From assembly GCA_946628415.1 (NCBI GenBank), contig CAMOWK010000008.1, positions 1 to 64,000 of the forward strand: a stretch of DNA of 64,000 nucleotides. Reading direction: 5' to 3'. The notes under the pieces were generated by a model. That model made no database searches and was not told where the DNA came from. It worked only from the letters and a program-made list of their open reading frames with translations. The DNA comes from an uncultured Lachnospiraceae bacterium. GTDB taxonomy: Bacteria; Bacillota; Clostridia; Lachnospirales; Lachnospiraceae. Position numbers and translations under genes: made by a program. This document shows, one piece after another, positions 52,958-62,163 of this stretch; positions within the stretch are counted from its first letter, which is position 1, and every line of letters starts with the position of its first letter.

Positions 52958-55228
52958 ATGATAGTAATACCTTTATATGACACAGTGCTTCTTCCTGACG
53001 TTACATTTTACTTCAAAAAAGAAGTTATCGATGGCTGGGACGTTGAGGAAATGAGCGTCGGAGATGATATATACTTTGCATTTCTTAAGGAGGATAAGGT
53101 CGGAAATATAGAAAACACCGACCTGCTTTACCCTGTTGCAATATCGGCAAAGCTGGAAAATGTTGATTCCGAAGGAAACATCCGCGTCAGAACGATTGAC
53201 AGGGTGAACCTTCTGGATGTCTATCTGGATGATGACGAGGTTTTTGCCGAAACATCCGTAAGACCTGAGGTTGAAGATATCAGCCTTTCTGAGAGACAGC
53301 GTAAATTCGAGAAACTGAAAAAACTTCTTCTGGATTTTGTGCAGGATTATCAGTGGGGACTCTTTGCGAGAGGACTTATTCTTCAGTGGAAGAACTTAAA
53401 TGAACTCTGCAGCTCGATGGCGAGTTATTTTAATATAACATGGGAAGAAAAATACAGAATCATTTCTGCTGATAAGCTCAGCGAAAGATATAAGCTTGTG
53501 GAAGATGCCGTTTATGAATTTGTTGAGATGGCTAAGGTTCATAATGAAGCTGAAGATGCGCAGATGGAAGAGCACGAAAAGCTTTACAGGGAATCAGCTC
53601 TGAAAAAGCAGATCAGCATACTTCAGGAAGAGCTTGATTCAATGCATCCTGAAAACATTTCTGATGTTGCAATGTTCAAAAAGAAGATAGAAGAATCGGG
53701 AATGAATGACACGGCAAGACGTGAGGCTGAGAAGATACTTAACCGCATGAAGCAGGAAGGTCAGGACGGTCACGAATACGGAATGCTTTATGATTATCTT
53801 GACTTTGTGACTAGCCTTGAGTGGCATGAGTCAGAGCCGTGTGAGATAGACCTTGGTAAGGTTGAAGAGATTCTTGATGAGGATCATTTCGGCTTAAAGA
53901 AGGTGAAAGAACGTATAGTTCAGCAGATGGCAGTAATGGCTCTTAACAAAAAGCAGTCGGGCTCAATCCTTCTATTTGTGGGGCCTCCGGGAACAGGAAA
54001 AACAAGTATAGGACAGAGTATAGCGAGAGCGCTGGGACGTGAATACGTAAGAATAAGTCTCGGTGGTATCAGGGATGAAGCAGAGATAAGAGGTCACAGA
54101 AGAACATATATAGGAGCTATGCCGGGCAGAATTATGGAAGGTATGAAGAGAAGCGGCAGTTCTAATCCTGTCATGGTGCTTGATGAGGTTGACAAGCTTG
54201 TAAGGGATTATAACGGGGATCCGTCATCAGCGCTTCTTGAGGTGCTTGATCCAGAACAGAACTTTTCATTTACGGATCATTATATGAATGTTCCTTATGA
54301 TCTTTCAAATGTACTTTTTGTATGTACGGCGAATACGACAGATACAATTCCGGAACCGCTCTTAAACCGTATGGAGATAATAGACTTTAACGGTTATACG
54401 GCAACGGAGAAGTTCTCTATCGCTAAAAAGCACCTTATTCCAAGGGCATATAAGCAGATGGGTATACTGAAGAAAAATCTCAGCATTACAGATACTGCCG
54501 TAAAGAAGATCATCGAGGAATATACTGCTGAAGCCGGCGTCAGAGGCCTGAAAAAACAGATAGATAATCTGTGCAGAGCGGCAGCTGTAAAACTTGTTAA
54601 AGGCGATGATAAAAAAGTCAGTGTTAATCCTAAAAATCTTAGCGATTATCTTGGACGTAGAGTCCTTCGTCATGATATAATAGAGAACAGCACAAATTCA
54701 GGAATTGTTACCGGTCTTGCATGGACTATGGCAGGTGGAGAGATACTCTTTATTGAGGCTGCGCTTGTTAAGGGACAGGGTAAGACTATAATAACAGGAC
54801 AGCTTGGCGATGTGATGAAGGAATCTGTGGAGATAGCGATAAGTCTTATCAAGGGGCTTTACCCTAAAGAAACGGAAAAGCTTTCTGAATATGATCTTCA
54901 TATACATGTTCCGGAAGGGGCTGTTCCAAAGGATGGACCTTCTGCCGGAATTACAATTACCACAGCTCTTGCATCGCTGTTTACCGGGGTTAAGGTTGAT
55001 CCGCATATCGCTATGACGGGTGAGGTTTCGCTTAGAGGAAATGTAATGCCTATCGGCGGACTTACCGAAAAACTTATGGCAGCCGTGAGAGCCGGGGTTA
55101 AGAAGGTATATATCCCTGAGAAGAATGTTGAAGATCTCCAGGATGTACCGGATGAAGTAAAAGATGCTCTTACCATAATTCCTGTTAAGAGAGTTAAAGA
55201 TGTCCTGAAAGAGTGCATTAATAAATGA
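52958..55228 (+). CDS. lon: ATP-dependent protease La (Lon)
   Basis: About 756 residues. An N-terminal substrate-binding LAN domain (~1-190) and a helical region are followed by the AAA+ module with Walker A (GPPGTGKTS), Walker B (PVMVLDEVDKL) and Arg finger, then the protease domain with the catalytic Ser in PKDGPSAGITI and Lys in GLTEKLMAAVRAG. It degrades misfolded and regulatory proteins. The frame opens at 52904 but contains the CIRCE element there; GGAAGGGAG before ATG 52958 (MIVIPLYDT) decides the start. The only gene in the window with a clear heat-shock operator. Confidence 0.96.
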   Translation: MIVIPLYDTVLLPDVTFYFKKEVIDGWDVEEMSVGDDIYFAFLKEDKVGNIENTDLLYPVAISAKLENVDSEGNIRVRTIDRVNLLDVYLDDDEVFAETSVRPEVEDISLSERQRKFEKLKKLLLDFVQDYQWGLFARGLILQWKNLNELCSSMASYFNITWEEKYRIISADKLSERYKLVEDAVYEFVEMAKVHNEAEDAQMEEHEKLYRESALKKQISILQEELDSMHPENISDVAMFKKKIEESGMNDTARREAEKILNRMKQEGQDGHEYGMLYDYLDFVTSLEWHESEPCEIDLGKVEEILDEDHFGLKKVKERIVQQMAVMALNKKQSGSILLFVGPPGTGKTSIGQSIARALGREYVRISLGGIRDEAEIRGHRRTYIGAMPGRIMEGMKRSGSSNPVMVLDEVDKLVRDYNGDPSSALLEVLDPEQNFSFTDHYMNVPYDLSNVLFVCTANTTDTIPEPLLNRMEIIDFNGYTATEKFSIAKKHLIPRAYKQMGILKKNLSITDTAVKKIIEEYTAEAGVRGLKKQIDNLCRAAAVKLVKGDDKKVSVNPKNLSDYLGRRVLRHDIIENSTNSGIVTGLAWTMAGGEILFIEAALVKGQGKTIITGQLGDVMKESVEIAISLIKGLYPKETEKLSEYDLHIHVPEGAVPKDGPSAGITITTALASLFTGVKVDPHIAMTGEVSLRGNVMPIGGLTEKLMAAVRAGVKKVYIPEKNVEDLQDVPDEVKDALTIIPVKRVKDVLKECINK

Positions 55229-55258
55229 CTTGTTTAGTCGGAATTTGGAGGGGCTTAA

Positions 55259-57067
55259 ATGAAACTATCTTTTAAGGAGAAGGCAGCATACGGACTTGGC
55301 GCCGTAGGCAAAGATATGGTATATATGCTTTCCGCAAGCTATGTACTGTATTACTTTCAGGATATTCTGGGAGTAAGTGCTATTGCGATGGGAATCATAC
55401 TTCTCATTGCGAGAGTTTTCGATGCATTTAACGACCCTATTATGGGTATTATAGTTGCAAAAACCAAGACAAGGTGGGGCAAATTCAGACCTTGGCTTCT
55501 TATCGGTACGGTTACAAATGCAGTTATTCTTATACTGATGTTTGCAGCGCCGCCATCACTTGATGGTAAAGGACTTGTTGCCTATGCTGCTATAACCTAC
55601 ATTCTGTGGGGAGTAACCTATACCATGATGGATATTCCGTACTGGTCGATGATTCCTGCATTTACAGATGGCGGTAAAGAAAGAGAAGGTCTTTCTGCAC
55701 TCGCACGTTCATGCGCAGGCGTTGGTTCAGCCATCATACAGATTTTCACTGTTATGGCAGTTGCGGCTATCGGTACATTTTTTGCAGCAAAGAATACTGA
55801 CAATGTAACGAATACATTTGGAAATGCAGATCAAAATGTTTCTGCTTACGTTGTTGAACTTGACAGTGACGGAAATCCTACTTCTAATGTGCTTGAATTT
55901 TCGGGAGAGAGTGTAAGTCTCGATGCTTCCATTACAGGAACAAGCAAGGTTTTCGAAGATGAGCTTTATTTTACAGACAGTAATACCGATTACGAGTTCA
56001 GTATAAACGGAATCACTCCAAAAACAAGTAAAGTGGAATTCGTTATGGATTCAATGTCTTCATCTGATGCGGCGGTCGTGCTTTATGTGGACAGCGATAC
56101 GATGAAATCTTTTGGAAATCCTGAAACGCTTGATGCAAAGCTCAGCATGACTTCCAATATCGAAGTTGAAAGACTCGGTTTCAAGTATTTCACGATCATT
56201 ATCGCAGTACTCTTTATAGTATTTATACTTATCACCTGCATATTCATAAAAGAGAAGTCGTCAGTTGATATGGAGACAGCATCTGTCGGACAGATGTTCA
56301 AGGCGCTCATTCAGAATGATCAGGCGATGACGATAGTTATAACCATCGTACTTATCAATACAGCGCTTTACATTACGACGAACCTCCTTATCTACTTCTT
56401 TAAGTATGATCTTGCGGGTTCAAACTGGCAGGGCAATTATACGCTTTTCAATACATTTGCCGGCGGAATGCAGATACTTGCGATGATGCTTATGTTCCCG
56501 CTTCTCAGGAAATTCTTCAGTACACTTAAGATTTTCTATATCTGCGTTGCTTCAGCTATAGGCGGTTATCTGGTGCTTCTTATCATGGCACTTTTAGGTA
56601 CGAAAAATGTATTTCCGTTCTTTGTTCCGGGATTCTTCATCATGTCAGCGGTGGGAGTTCTGAATGTTATCGTAACGGTATTTCTTGCAAATACTGTTGA
56701 TTACGGTGAACTTAAGAATAAGAGGCGTGATGAGTCGGTTATATTCTCAATGCAGACCTTCGTTGTTAAGCTTGCATCTGGTATTGCGGCGCTTATTGCA
56801 TCTATATGTCTTACAGTATTCAAAATCCAGAAGGATTCCGATGTTAAGGTTACATTTGACGTGATCTTAAACAAGATGGAGGATTTAAAGAATAATGTCG
56901 TAGAGACAATAGGCAGTAATTCGGTGCTCGGACTCAGAATGGTAATGACACTTGCACCTATACTTGTGCTCATAGTTGCACTTCTTATATTCAAGTCAAA
57001 ATACATACTTACAGATGCTAAGCTTGCTGAGATAACAGATGAGCTTAAAAAATCAAAAAATGAGTAA
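55259..57067 (+). CDS. GPH-family sugar:cation symporter with large outer-loop insertion
   Basis: 602 residues against ~450-480 for the family. Twelve helices of the MelB/GPH type are visible, with the sequence FDAFNDPIMGIIVAKTKTRWGKFRPW typical of the sugar/cation region (quoted only as marker: FDAFNDPIMG, KTRWGKFRPW). Between helices 5 and 6, about 120 hydrophilic, Ser/Asp-rich residues (~180-300) are inserted and should lie outside the cell. The partner downstream is an alpha-galactosidase, so melibiose, raffinose or a similar alpha-galactoside is the likely cargo. GGAGG precedes ATG 55259, 30 bases after lon. Confidence 0.9.
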   Translation: MKLSFKEKAAYGLGAVGKDMVYMLSASYVLYYFQDILGVSAIAMGIILLIARVFDAFNDPIMGIIVAKTKTRWGKFRPWLLIGTVTNAVILILMFAAPPSLDGKGLVAYAAITYILWGVTYTMMDIPYWSMIPAFTDGGKEREGLSALARSCAGVGSAIIQIFTVMAVAAIGTFFAAKNTDNVTNTFGNADQNVSAYVVELDSDGNPTSNVLEFSGESVSLDASITGTSKVFEDELYFTDSNTDYEFSINGITPKTSKVEFVMDSMSSSDAAVVLYVDSDTMKSFGNPETLDAKLSMTSNIEVERLGFKYFTIIIAVLFIVFILITCIFIKEKSSVDMETASVGQMFKALIQNDQAMTIVITIVLINTALYITTNLLIYFFKYDLAGSNWQGNYTLFNTFAGGMQILAMMLMFPLLRKFFSTLKIFYICVASAIGGYLVLLIMALLGTKNVFPFFVPGFFIMSAVGVLNVIVTVFLANTVDYGELKNKRRDESVIFSMQTFVVKLASGIAALIASICLTVFKIQKDSDVKVTFDVILNKMEDLKNNVVETIGSNSVLGLRMVMTLAPILVLIVALLIFKSKYILTDAKLAEITDELKKSKNE

Positions 57068-57090
57068 TAGTAATTTTAAATAATCCATGG

Positions 57091-57115
57091 TGTGGGGACC
57101 CTATCGGCCCCCACA
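57091..57115 (+). other. Stem-loop between symporter and alpha-galactosidase genes
   Basis: TGTGGGG pairs with CCCCACA around an 11-base loop, without a T-run. It is more likely an mRNA processing or stability element than a full terminator, allowing different levels of the two products. Confidence 0.55.
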
Positions 57116-57144
57116 TTCTGATTGAAGGATGCGTGGGGGACAAG

Positions 57145-59490
57145 ATGATTAAAAAGGTTCAGAATACTATAATTCTTCATACGAAGAATACTACATATGC
57201 GATGCGTATAATGCCGTCGGGGCATCCGGAGCATCTGTATTACGGAAGAAGGATACATCTTTCGAAGGGTGACGGTGCGCTGTTTGAAGAGCATCAGTTT
57301 CCACCCGGAGACACAAGCGTTTATTCGGACGAGCATAAAAATATTTCCCTTACGGATGTAAGACTTGAGATGTCATCTTACGGAAAAGGAGATATGAGAG
57401 AGGCGAGTGTAGCTGTTGTTAATCCGGATGGCAGTCTCACAAGTGATTTTGTTTACGAAAGCACCATCATACTGGAAGGAAAGAAAGAGATGGAAACTCT
57501 CCCCGGTTCATACGGTGATAAAGGGAAAGTTGAAACTGTCGAGATAAGCTTTTTCGATAATGAAAACAAACAGAGACTTGTACTTTACTATTCGGTTTTT
57601 CCTGAAGTGGACATCATTACAAGAAGAGCGGTGCTTTTTAATGAGTCGGAAGGAGAGGTTCATGTAAAACGGCTCATGTCGAATCATATTGATTTTGATA
57701 AGGATGATTTCACTCTCCATACATTTACAGGCGCATGGACAAGGGAAATGATGAGAAATGACATACACGTCGTTTCCGGTAGTTATGTAAACTCGTCGTA
57801 TTCGGGAACTTCATCGAATATAGTAAATCCTTTCTTTATACTAAGTCGAACCGGTGCTAATGAGGATACGGGAGATGTATATGGATTTAACCTTATATAC
57901 AGCGGCAATCACTATGAGAGTGTGTCGGTAAGTCCGTTTGGAAAGATAAGGCTGCTCCAGGGGATCAGTCCGGAGGGCTTTGATGTGACTGTTCCGGCAG
58001 GCGGTACATTTGAAACGCCCGAAAGTGTCATGACGTTTTCAAAAGACGGAATGAACGGCATGAGTCAGAATATGCATGCATTTGTGAAAAAGCATATAGT
58101 AAGAGGCACGTGGAGGGATAAAGCAAGACCTGTTGTACTTAACAGCTGGGAAGCCAATTACTTTAATATTGACGAAGGAAAGCTTGTACGGCTTGCGAAG
58201 GCAGGCGCAGAGCTGGGAATTGAGCTTTTTGTCATGGATGACGGCTGGTTCGGAAAGAGAAATGATGACAGAAGCAGCCTTGGTGACTGGGAAGTTAATA
58301 AGAAAAAGCTGCCGAACGGACTTTCAGAACTTGCTGAAAAGATAAAGAAGCAGGGGCTTATGTTCGGTATATGGCTTGAGCCTGAAATGGTGAATGTAGA
58401 CAGTAAGCTTTACAAAGAGCATCCCGACTGGACTCTGGATATTCCGGGAAAGAGCCATAGTGAAGGAAGGAATCAGAGAATACTTGATCTCACAAGAAAA
58501 GAGGTTCAGGACTTCGTCATAGAAGCAGTGTCAGGGGTTCTTGATTCTGCGGACATTTCCTATGTGAAATGGGATATGAACAGGAATTTTACCGACTATT
58601 TCAGCAGAAACCTTTCCAATCAGGGAGAAGTAATGCACCTTTATCAGACAGGACTGTACAGGGTGCTTCGGACTATCATGGAAAAATACCCTGAGGTTCT
58701 TTTTGAGGGCTGTGCTTCTGGCGGTAACAGATTCGATCTTGGAATGCTTTGCTACTTCCCGCAGATATGGGCAAGTGATGATACTGACGGACTTATGCGT
58801 GCATATATTCAGACAGGATACAGCTACGGTTATCCTATGTCAGTTGTCTCGGCACATGTTTCGGAGATTCCGAATCACCAGACTATAAGGCGCACTCCGT
58901 TTGTTACAAGGTTTAATGTGGCAAGCTTTGGCGTTTTCGGATATGAACTTAACTTTAATGACATTGATAAAGAAAAGAAGAAAGCAATAAAAGAGGATAT
59001 AGCGCTTTATAAGAAATGGAGAGATACTTTCTTCTTCGGTTCATTTTACAGGGGAAGAAGCATTTTTAACGGTAATGAAATGGAGTGGACAGTTGTAAGC
59101 CCGGATAAGAAACGTGCAGTCGGTCTTTACATGGAAAAACTGGTAACTCCGAATGCCGGAAACAGCATTTACAGGGCAAGAGGACTTGATGAAAAATTGT
59201 TATACCATTTTTATGGGAAAAGTTATAAAATAGACGTTAGGGATTTTGGAAGCCTGATCAATACGATGGCACCTTTCCACGTAAAGCAGGATTCCGGAAT
59301 GCATGAACTTATAGCAAAAATAGTTAAAATGTATGAGAAACCCGAGGATTACACTCTGTATGGTGATACACTTATGTATGCAGGGGTACACCTCAGACAG
59401 GGTTTCACCGGAACCGGATGGAATGATGAGATGAGATTCTTTACAGATTTCGGTTCACGACTCTATTTCATGGAGGCTTTAGATGAGTAA
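57145..59490 (+). CDS. Alpha-galactosidase, glycoside hydrolase family 36
   Basis: About 781 residues, cytoplasmic (no signal peptide). The N-terminal beta-sandwich (~1-310) is followed by the TIM barrel with the nucleophile Asp in YVKWDMNR and the acid/base Asp in WASDDTDG; FEGCASGGNRFDLGM and the substrate region DDGWFGKRNDD are also family marks. It splits terminal alpha-1,6-galactose from melibiose, raffinose or stachyose brought in by the symporter. GTG 57133 opens the frame, but ATG 57145 has GGGGGA well placed. Its last eight bases overlap the next gene. Confidence 0.95.
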   Translation: MIKKVQNTIILHTKNTTYAMRIMPSGHPEHLYYGRRIHLSKGDGALFEEHQFPPGDTSVYSDEHKNISLTDVRLEMSSYGKGDMREASVAVVNPDGSLTSDFVYESTIILEGKKEMETLPGSYGDKGKVETVEISFFDNENKQRLVLYYSVFPEVDIITRRAVLFNESEGEVHVKRLMSNHIDFDKDDFTLHTFTGAWTREMMRNDIHVVSGSYVNSSYSGTSSNIVNPFFILSRTGANEDTGDVYGFNLIYSGNHYESVSVSPFGKIRLLQGISPEGFDVTVPAGGTFETPESVMTFSKDGMNGMSQNMHAFVKKHIVRGTWRDKARPVVLNSWEANYFNIDEGKLVRLAKAGAELGIELFVMDDGWFGKRNDDRSSLGDWEVNKKKLPNGLSELAEKIKKQGLMFGIWLEPEMVNVDSKLYKEHPDWTLDIPGKSHSEGRNQRILDLTRKEVQDFVIEAVSGVLDSADISYVKWDMNRNFTDYFSRNLSNQGEVMHLYQTGLYRVLRTIMEKYPEVLFEGCASGGNRFDLGMLCYFPQIWASDDTDGLMRAYIQTGYSYGYPMSVVSAHVSEIPNHQTIRRTPFVTRFNVASFGVFGYELNFNDIDKEKKKAIKEDIALYKKWRDTFFFGSFYRGRSIFNGNEMEWTVVSPDKKRAVGLYMEKLVTPNAGNSIYRARGLDEKLLYHFYGKSYKIDVRDFGSLINTMAPFHVKQDSGMHELIAKIVKMYEKPEDYTLYGDTLMYAGVHLRQGFTGTGWNDEMRFFTDFGSRLYFMEALDE

Positions 59491-60274
59491 GAAAAAGAAA
59501 AATGAAACGCCGGATACAGAGGTTCTTTCAGCTGATGAGATGGGAGTTCCGGGTGAAGAGGCAGTGAAGGACGCGGACGATGCTGCAGCAGATGTTAAGA
59601 AGGTTGCTGAGAACGCTGCGGACGATGTGGAGGATGCTGTTTCAGATACGGCAGACACGGCTGATGATGCAGTGACGGATGTTCTTACAAGGGATAAAAA
59701 GAAAAGTAAGGATGATGCAGTGACGGACGTTCTGACTAAGGACAAAAAGGCTGCTGACTCTGATGACGAGACAGTTCCGCAGAAGATGGGAGCTAAGAGT
59801 GATGCCAGAAAATGGGCCGCCGATTCCAAGGCTCAGGATGATATTAAAGAGTATCAGGAGAGAAAGAAGGAGCAGGAAGGCGTAAAAGAAAAAGGCGGAG
59901 CCGTTAAGGTTTTCGGAATAATCGCACTTCTTATTATGCTTGCCGGTGCTGCAGGGATAGGTCTTATTCTTGCATTTTACGTATTTATGCCGGGAGATCC
60001 TGTATATAAAGGGGCAGCCGCAAAGGGCTTCAGTACATTTAATATTGAAGGCTACGTGCCGAAGACTCCGGAAGTTCTTCCTACGACACCTACGGATGCT
60101 GAACCTGAAGGGACGGCAACCGATGCGGATAAAGATGCCAGCAAAGGAGACGCCGATAAGGATACCGGCAGTGACGATAAGACCGATGCCGGCAGTGACA
60201 GTGAAAATAAAAATGACGATGGCTCTACCGAAGACAAAGGCAAAGACGTCGGATGTGCAGGAAAGGAGGCGTAG
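59483..60274 (+). CDS. Acidic single-pass membrane protein with internal repeats
   Basis: 263 residues. The N-terminal ~130 are Asp/Ala/Lys-rich and probably helical, with a short duplication (DDAVTDVLTRDKK and DDAVTDVLTKDKK). One membrane helix follows (VFGIIALLIMLAGAAGIGLIL-), then an acidic Thr/Asp/Ser tail outside the cell. I recognise no family. Its ATG lies inside the alpha-galactosidase stop region, so translation is coupled to GH36, and the next gene starts three bases after its stop. It may form a membrane pair with that gene. Low sequence complexity limits any functional call. Confidence 0.7.
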   Translation: MSKKKKNETPDTEVLSADEMGVPGEEAVKDADDAAADVKKVAENAADDVEDAVSDTADTADDAVTDVLTRDKKKSKDDAVTDVLTKDKKAADSDDETVPQKMGAKSDARKWAADSKAQDDIKEYQERKKEQEGVKEKGGAVKVFGIIALLIMLAGAAGIGLILAFYVFMPGDPVYKGAAAKGFSTFNIEGYVPKTPEVLPTTPTDAEPEGTATDADKDASKGDADKDTGSDDKTDAGSDSENKNDDGSTEDKGKDVGCAGKEA

Positions 60275-60276
60275 AG

Positions 60277-61776
60277 ATGAAGAAGAGATGGAAAGTAGTT
60301 CTCATCATTTCGCTTATCCTCATTCTTGCGGAGGCGGCAGCAGCTGTTATCTATGTGCTTCCTGTTTATTATAAGGCGGCATTTTTTAAGGCAATTGAAG
60401 AAACTAAGCTTGAGACAGCAGAGGAGATCCTTGATAAGGATTTCGGCTTTGTGAAGAGGGCTGTAGAAACAGAATTAAATGATTATATAGTTTATCATGC
60501 AAATGAGTACCTCGAGGATAAGGCGCCTTATGAGGACGTTAAGACACTGCTTGTAAATATTGAACATATGAAGGCATTTGAGGGAAGGACAGAGGACGCC
60601 TTTGCTCATATGAATGCGTATGAACTTCTCAAGATTTATGAAGATGCTGCGGCTGATTATGTGGTAAATTCGGGCGGAAGAACCGATTATATCAATGAAG
60701 ATATAGTGCTTAATTATTCAAATGCATTTCATGTTACAAGCTACTACTTCAATTATGATGAGAATTTCACGCCTGATTACAGCGTGAGAGTCGGTGAGCA
60801 GCTTGATACATATCTTGAGGGTAAATATAATCAGTATAAAGAAGGAAAGCTTGAATATAAGAACATGAATGCATATGTTCAGGTTGCTTATCAGTATTTT
60901 CCTGATACTACTTACACTAAGTCGCTTGTATCGGAGCTTTCAAATGCAGGAGCTATCGATGCGGCTTTTCAGAGTGCCAGCGATGCATTTGATGAAGGCA
61001 ACTATGTGGAGGCTGTAAGACAGTGTGATACTGCAGCAACAAGCTATGCCAAGGAAGAAGGATTTGATCTTTATAAGAATCAGTTTGAAGAGTTAAGAAC
61101 CAAGGCGTACGAGGAAGGCAAGAAGTCTTATAAAGATATAGTTAAGAAACTTATCGATGAGGGTAAGATTGACGAAGCAAAGGCTCTTATAGATGCTATC
61201 GAAGAGCTTTACGGAAATGACATCGATATGAAAGCCATAAGGGAGGTTGCTACTCCTGACTGGAAGAAGGCGTATAAGGATTATACTGCGGACAGCACTG
61301 CGAAGCTTGAAAAGGCTGCCGGTGATGGCGTTATGGCGGCTGATCTCTTTAATTCAAAGGATATTACCGTTTCAGAGCATGTTCCGGCAAATGCAGCGAC
61401 AGACGATCTTGATGATGACGGAATGCCTGAACTGCTTCTATATAACGATGATTTTATATATGTTCTTACTTGTGACTTTGATGGAGTTCATCTTACGGGC
61501 TGCTTCAAATACAGCGGATTTGCTGACGGAAAGCTTATGGCATTCGGTATAAAGAATCCGAATGATATATATGTGCTTGTATATGAAGATGGCAAGTGGA
61601 CACTCGATTCGTCTCTTAGAGTGAAGACTTCCGAAGACGGAAAGAACACATATTTTAACGGAAATGAAGAAGTTTCGGATGAAGAATATGTAAAGCTTAA
61701 GGACAGTCTTATGGCTAAGAAAGTCGGCGTGGAAGGCGGCGTGCCTATAGCTGATGCGGCCACGCTTTTTGAGTAA
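60277..61776 (+). CDS. Membrane-anchored protein with TPR-like and EF-hand/FG-GAP-like segments
   Basis: About 499 residues. A basic start and one hydrophobic anchor (VVLIISLILILAEAAAAVIY) leave the rest outside the cell. The middle is helical with TPR-like stretches (FDEGNYVEAVRQCDTAATSY). Near residue 380-400 the motif DDLDDDGMPELLLY is a calcium-binding EF-hand or FG-GAP-type site, followed by a beta-rich end. I recognise no named family. AAAGGAGG seven bases before ATG 60277 decides the start; ATG 60253 overlaps the gene before. The pair may sense or bind something at the cell surface. Confidence 0.75.
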   Translation: MKKRWKVVLIISLILILAEAAAAVIYVLPVYYKAAFFKAIEETKLETAEEILDKDFGFVKRAVETELNDYIVYHANEYLEDKAPYEDVKTLLVNIEHMKAFEGRTEDAFAHMNAYELLKIYEDAAADYVVNSGGRTDYINEDIVLNYSNAFHVTSYYFNYDENFTPDYSVRVGEQLDTYLEGKYNQYKEGKLEYKNMNAYVQVAYQYFPDTTYTKSLVSELSNAGAIDAAFQSASDAFDEGNYVEAVRQCDTAATSYAKEEGFDLYKNQFEELRTKAYEEGKKSYKDIVKKLIDEGKIDEAKALIDAIEELYGNDIDMKAIREVATPDWKKAYKDYTADSTAKLEKAAGDGVMAADLFNSKDITVSEHVPANAATDDLDDDGMPELLLYNDDFIYVLTCDFDGVHLTGCFKYSGFADGKLMAFGIKNPNDIYVLVYEDGKWTLDSSLRVKTSEDGKNTYFNGNEEVSDEEYVKLKDSLMAKKVGVEGGVPIADAATLFE

Positions 61777-61808
61777 GGGTTCAGGCGTGAACTCTTAAGG
61801 GTGAGTTT

Positions 61809-62084
61809 ATGGGAATAAAGGTATATAAAAGTAAAGAAAAAACCGTGGAAAATGAATCAAAGGATAAGAAGGTTCTGGTGAGAGACCTTGATAACGGGAA
61901 CCGTCTTATAAGAGAGAACGATACATTTTTCGCGGCAGTAGGCGATGAGAAGATTATGATAAGCAGGGAAGAAGCGATACTTATACTGCAGAATCACGAT
62001 CTTATATATGACGTTATAATCGGGGCAAAAAGAAAGTTTTATTTTAATACTGCGGAGGACAGATACAGTCCGACGGATTACTAA
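61809..62084 (+). CDS. Small hypothetical protein
   Basis: 91 residues, charged, with no signal peptide, helix or Cys motif. The central part (MISREEAILILQNHDLIYDV) suggests a small alpha/beta fold. I do not recognise it. GGGTGAG before ATG 61809 and its place 33 bases after the membrane protein gene suggest it ends the same operon. Confidence 0.65.
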   Translation: MGIKVYKSKEKTVENESKDKKVLVRDLDNGNRLIRENDTFFAAVGDEKIMISREEAILILQNHDLIYDVIIGAKRKFYFNTAEDRYSPTDY

Positions 62085-62163
62085 GTGATTTTTACCAAAG
62101 GAACTAAAGACCAAAGACGCGGTCGGATGTGCCATAAGGTATAGATATAGGAGGAACAAAAGA

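Noticed and set aside
62085..62163. Sigma-28-like promoter or riboswitch before aconitase (TAAA-N15-CGGATGTG, GACC/GGTC stem)
   Set aside because: The -10 match to GCCGATAA is poor and the stem is only four pairs; nothing more supports it.
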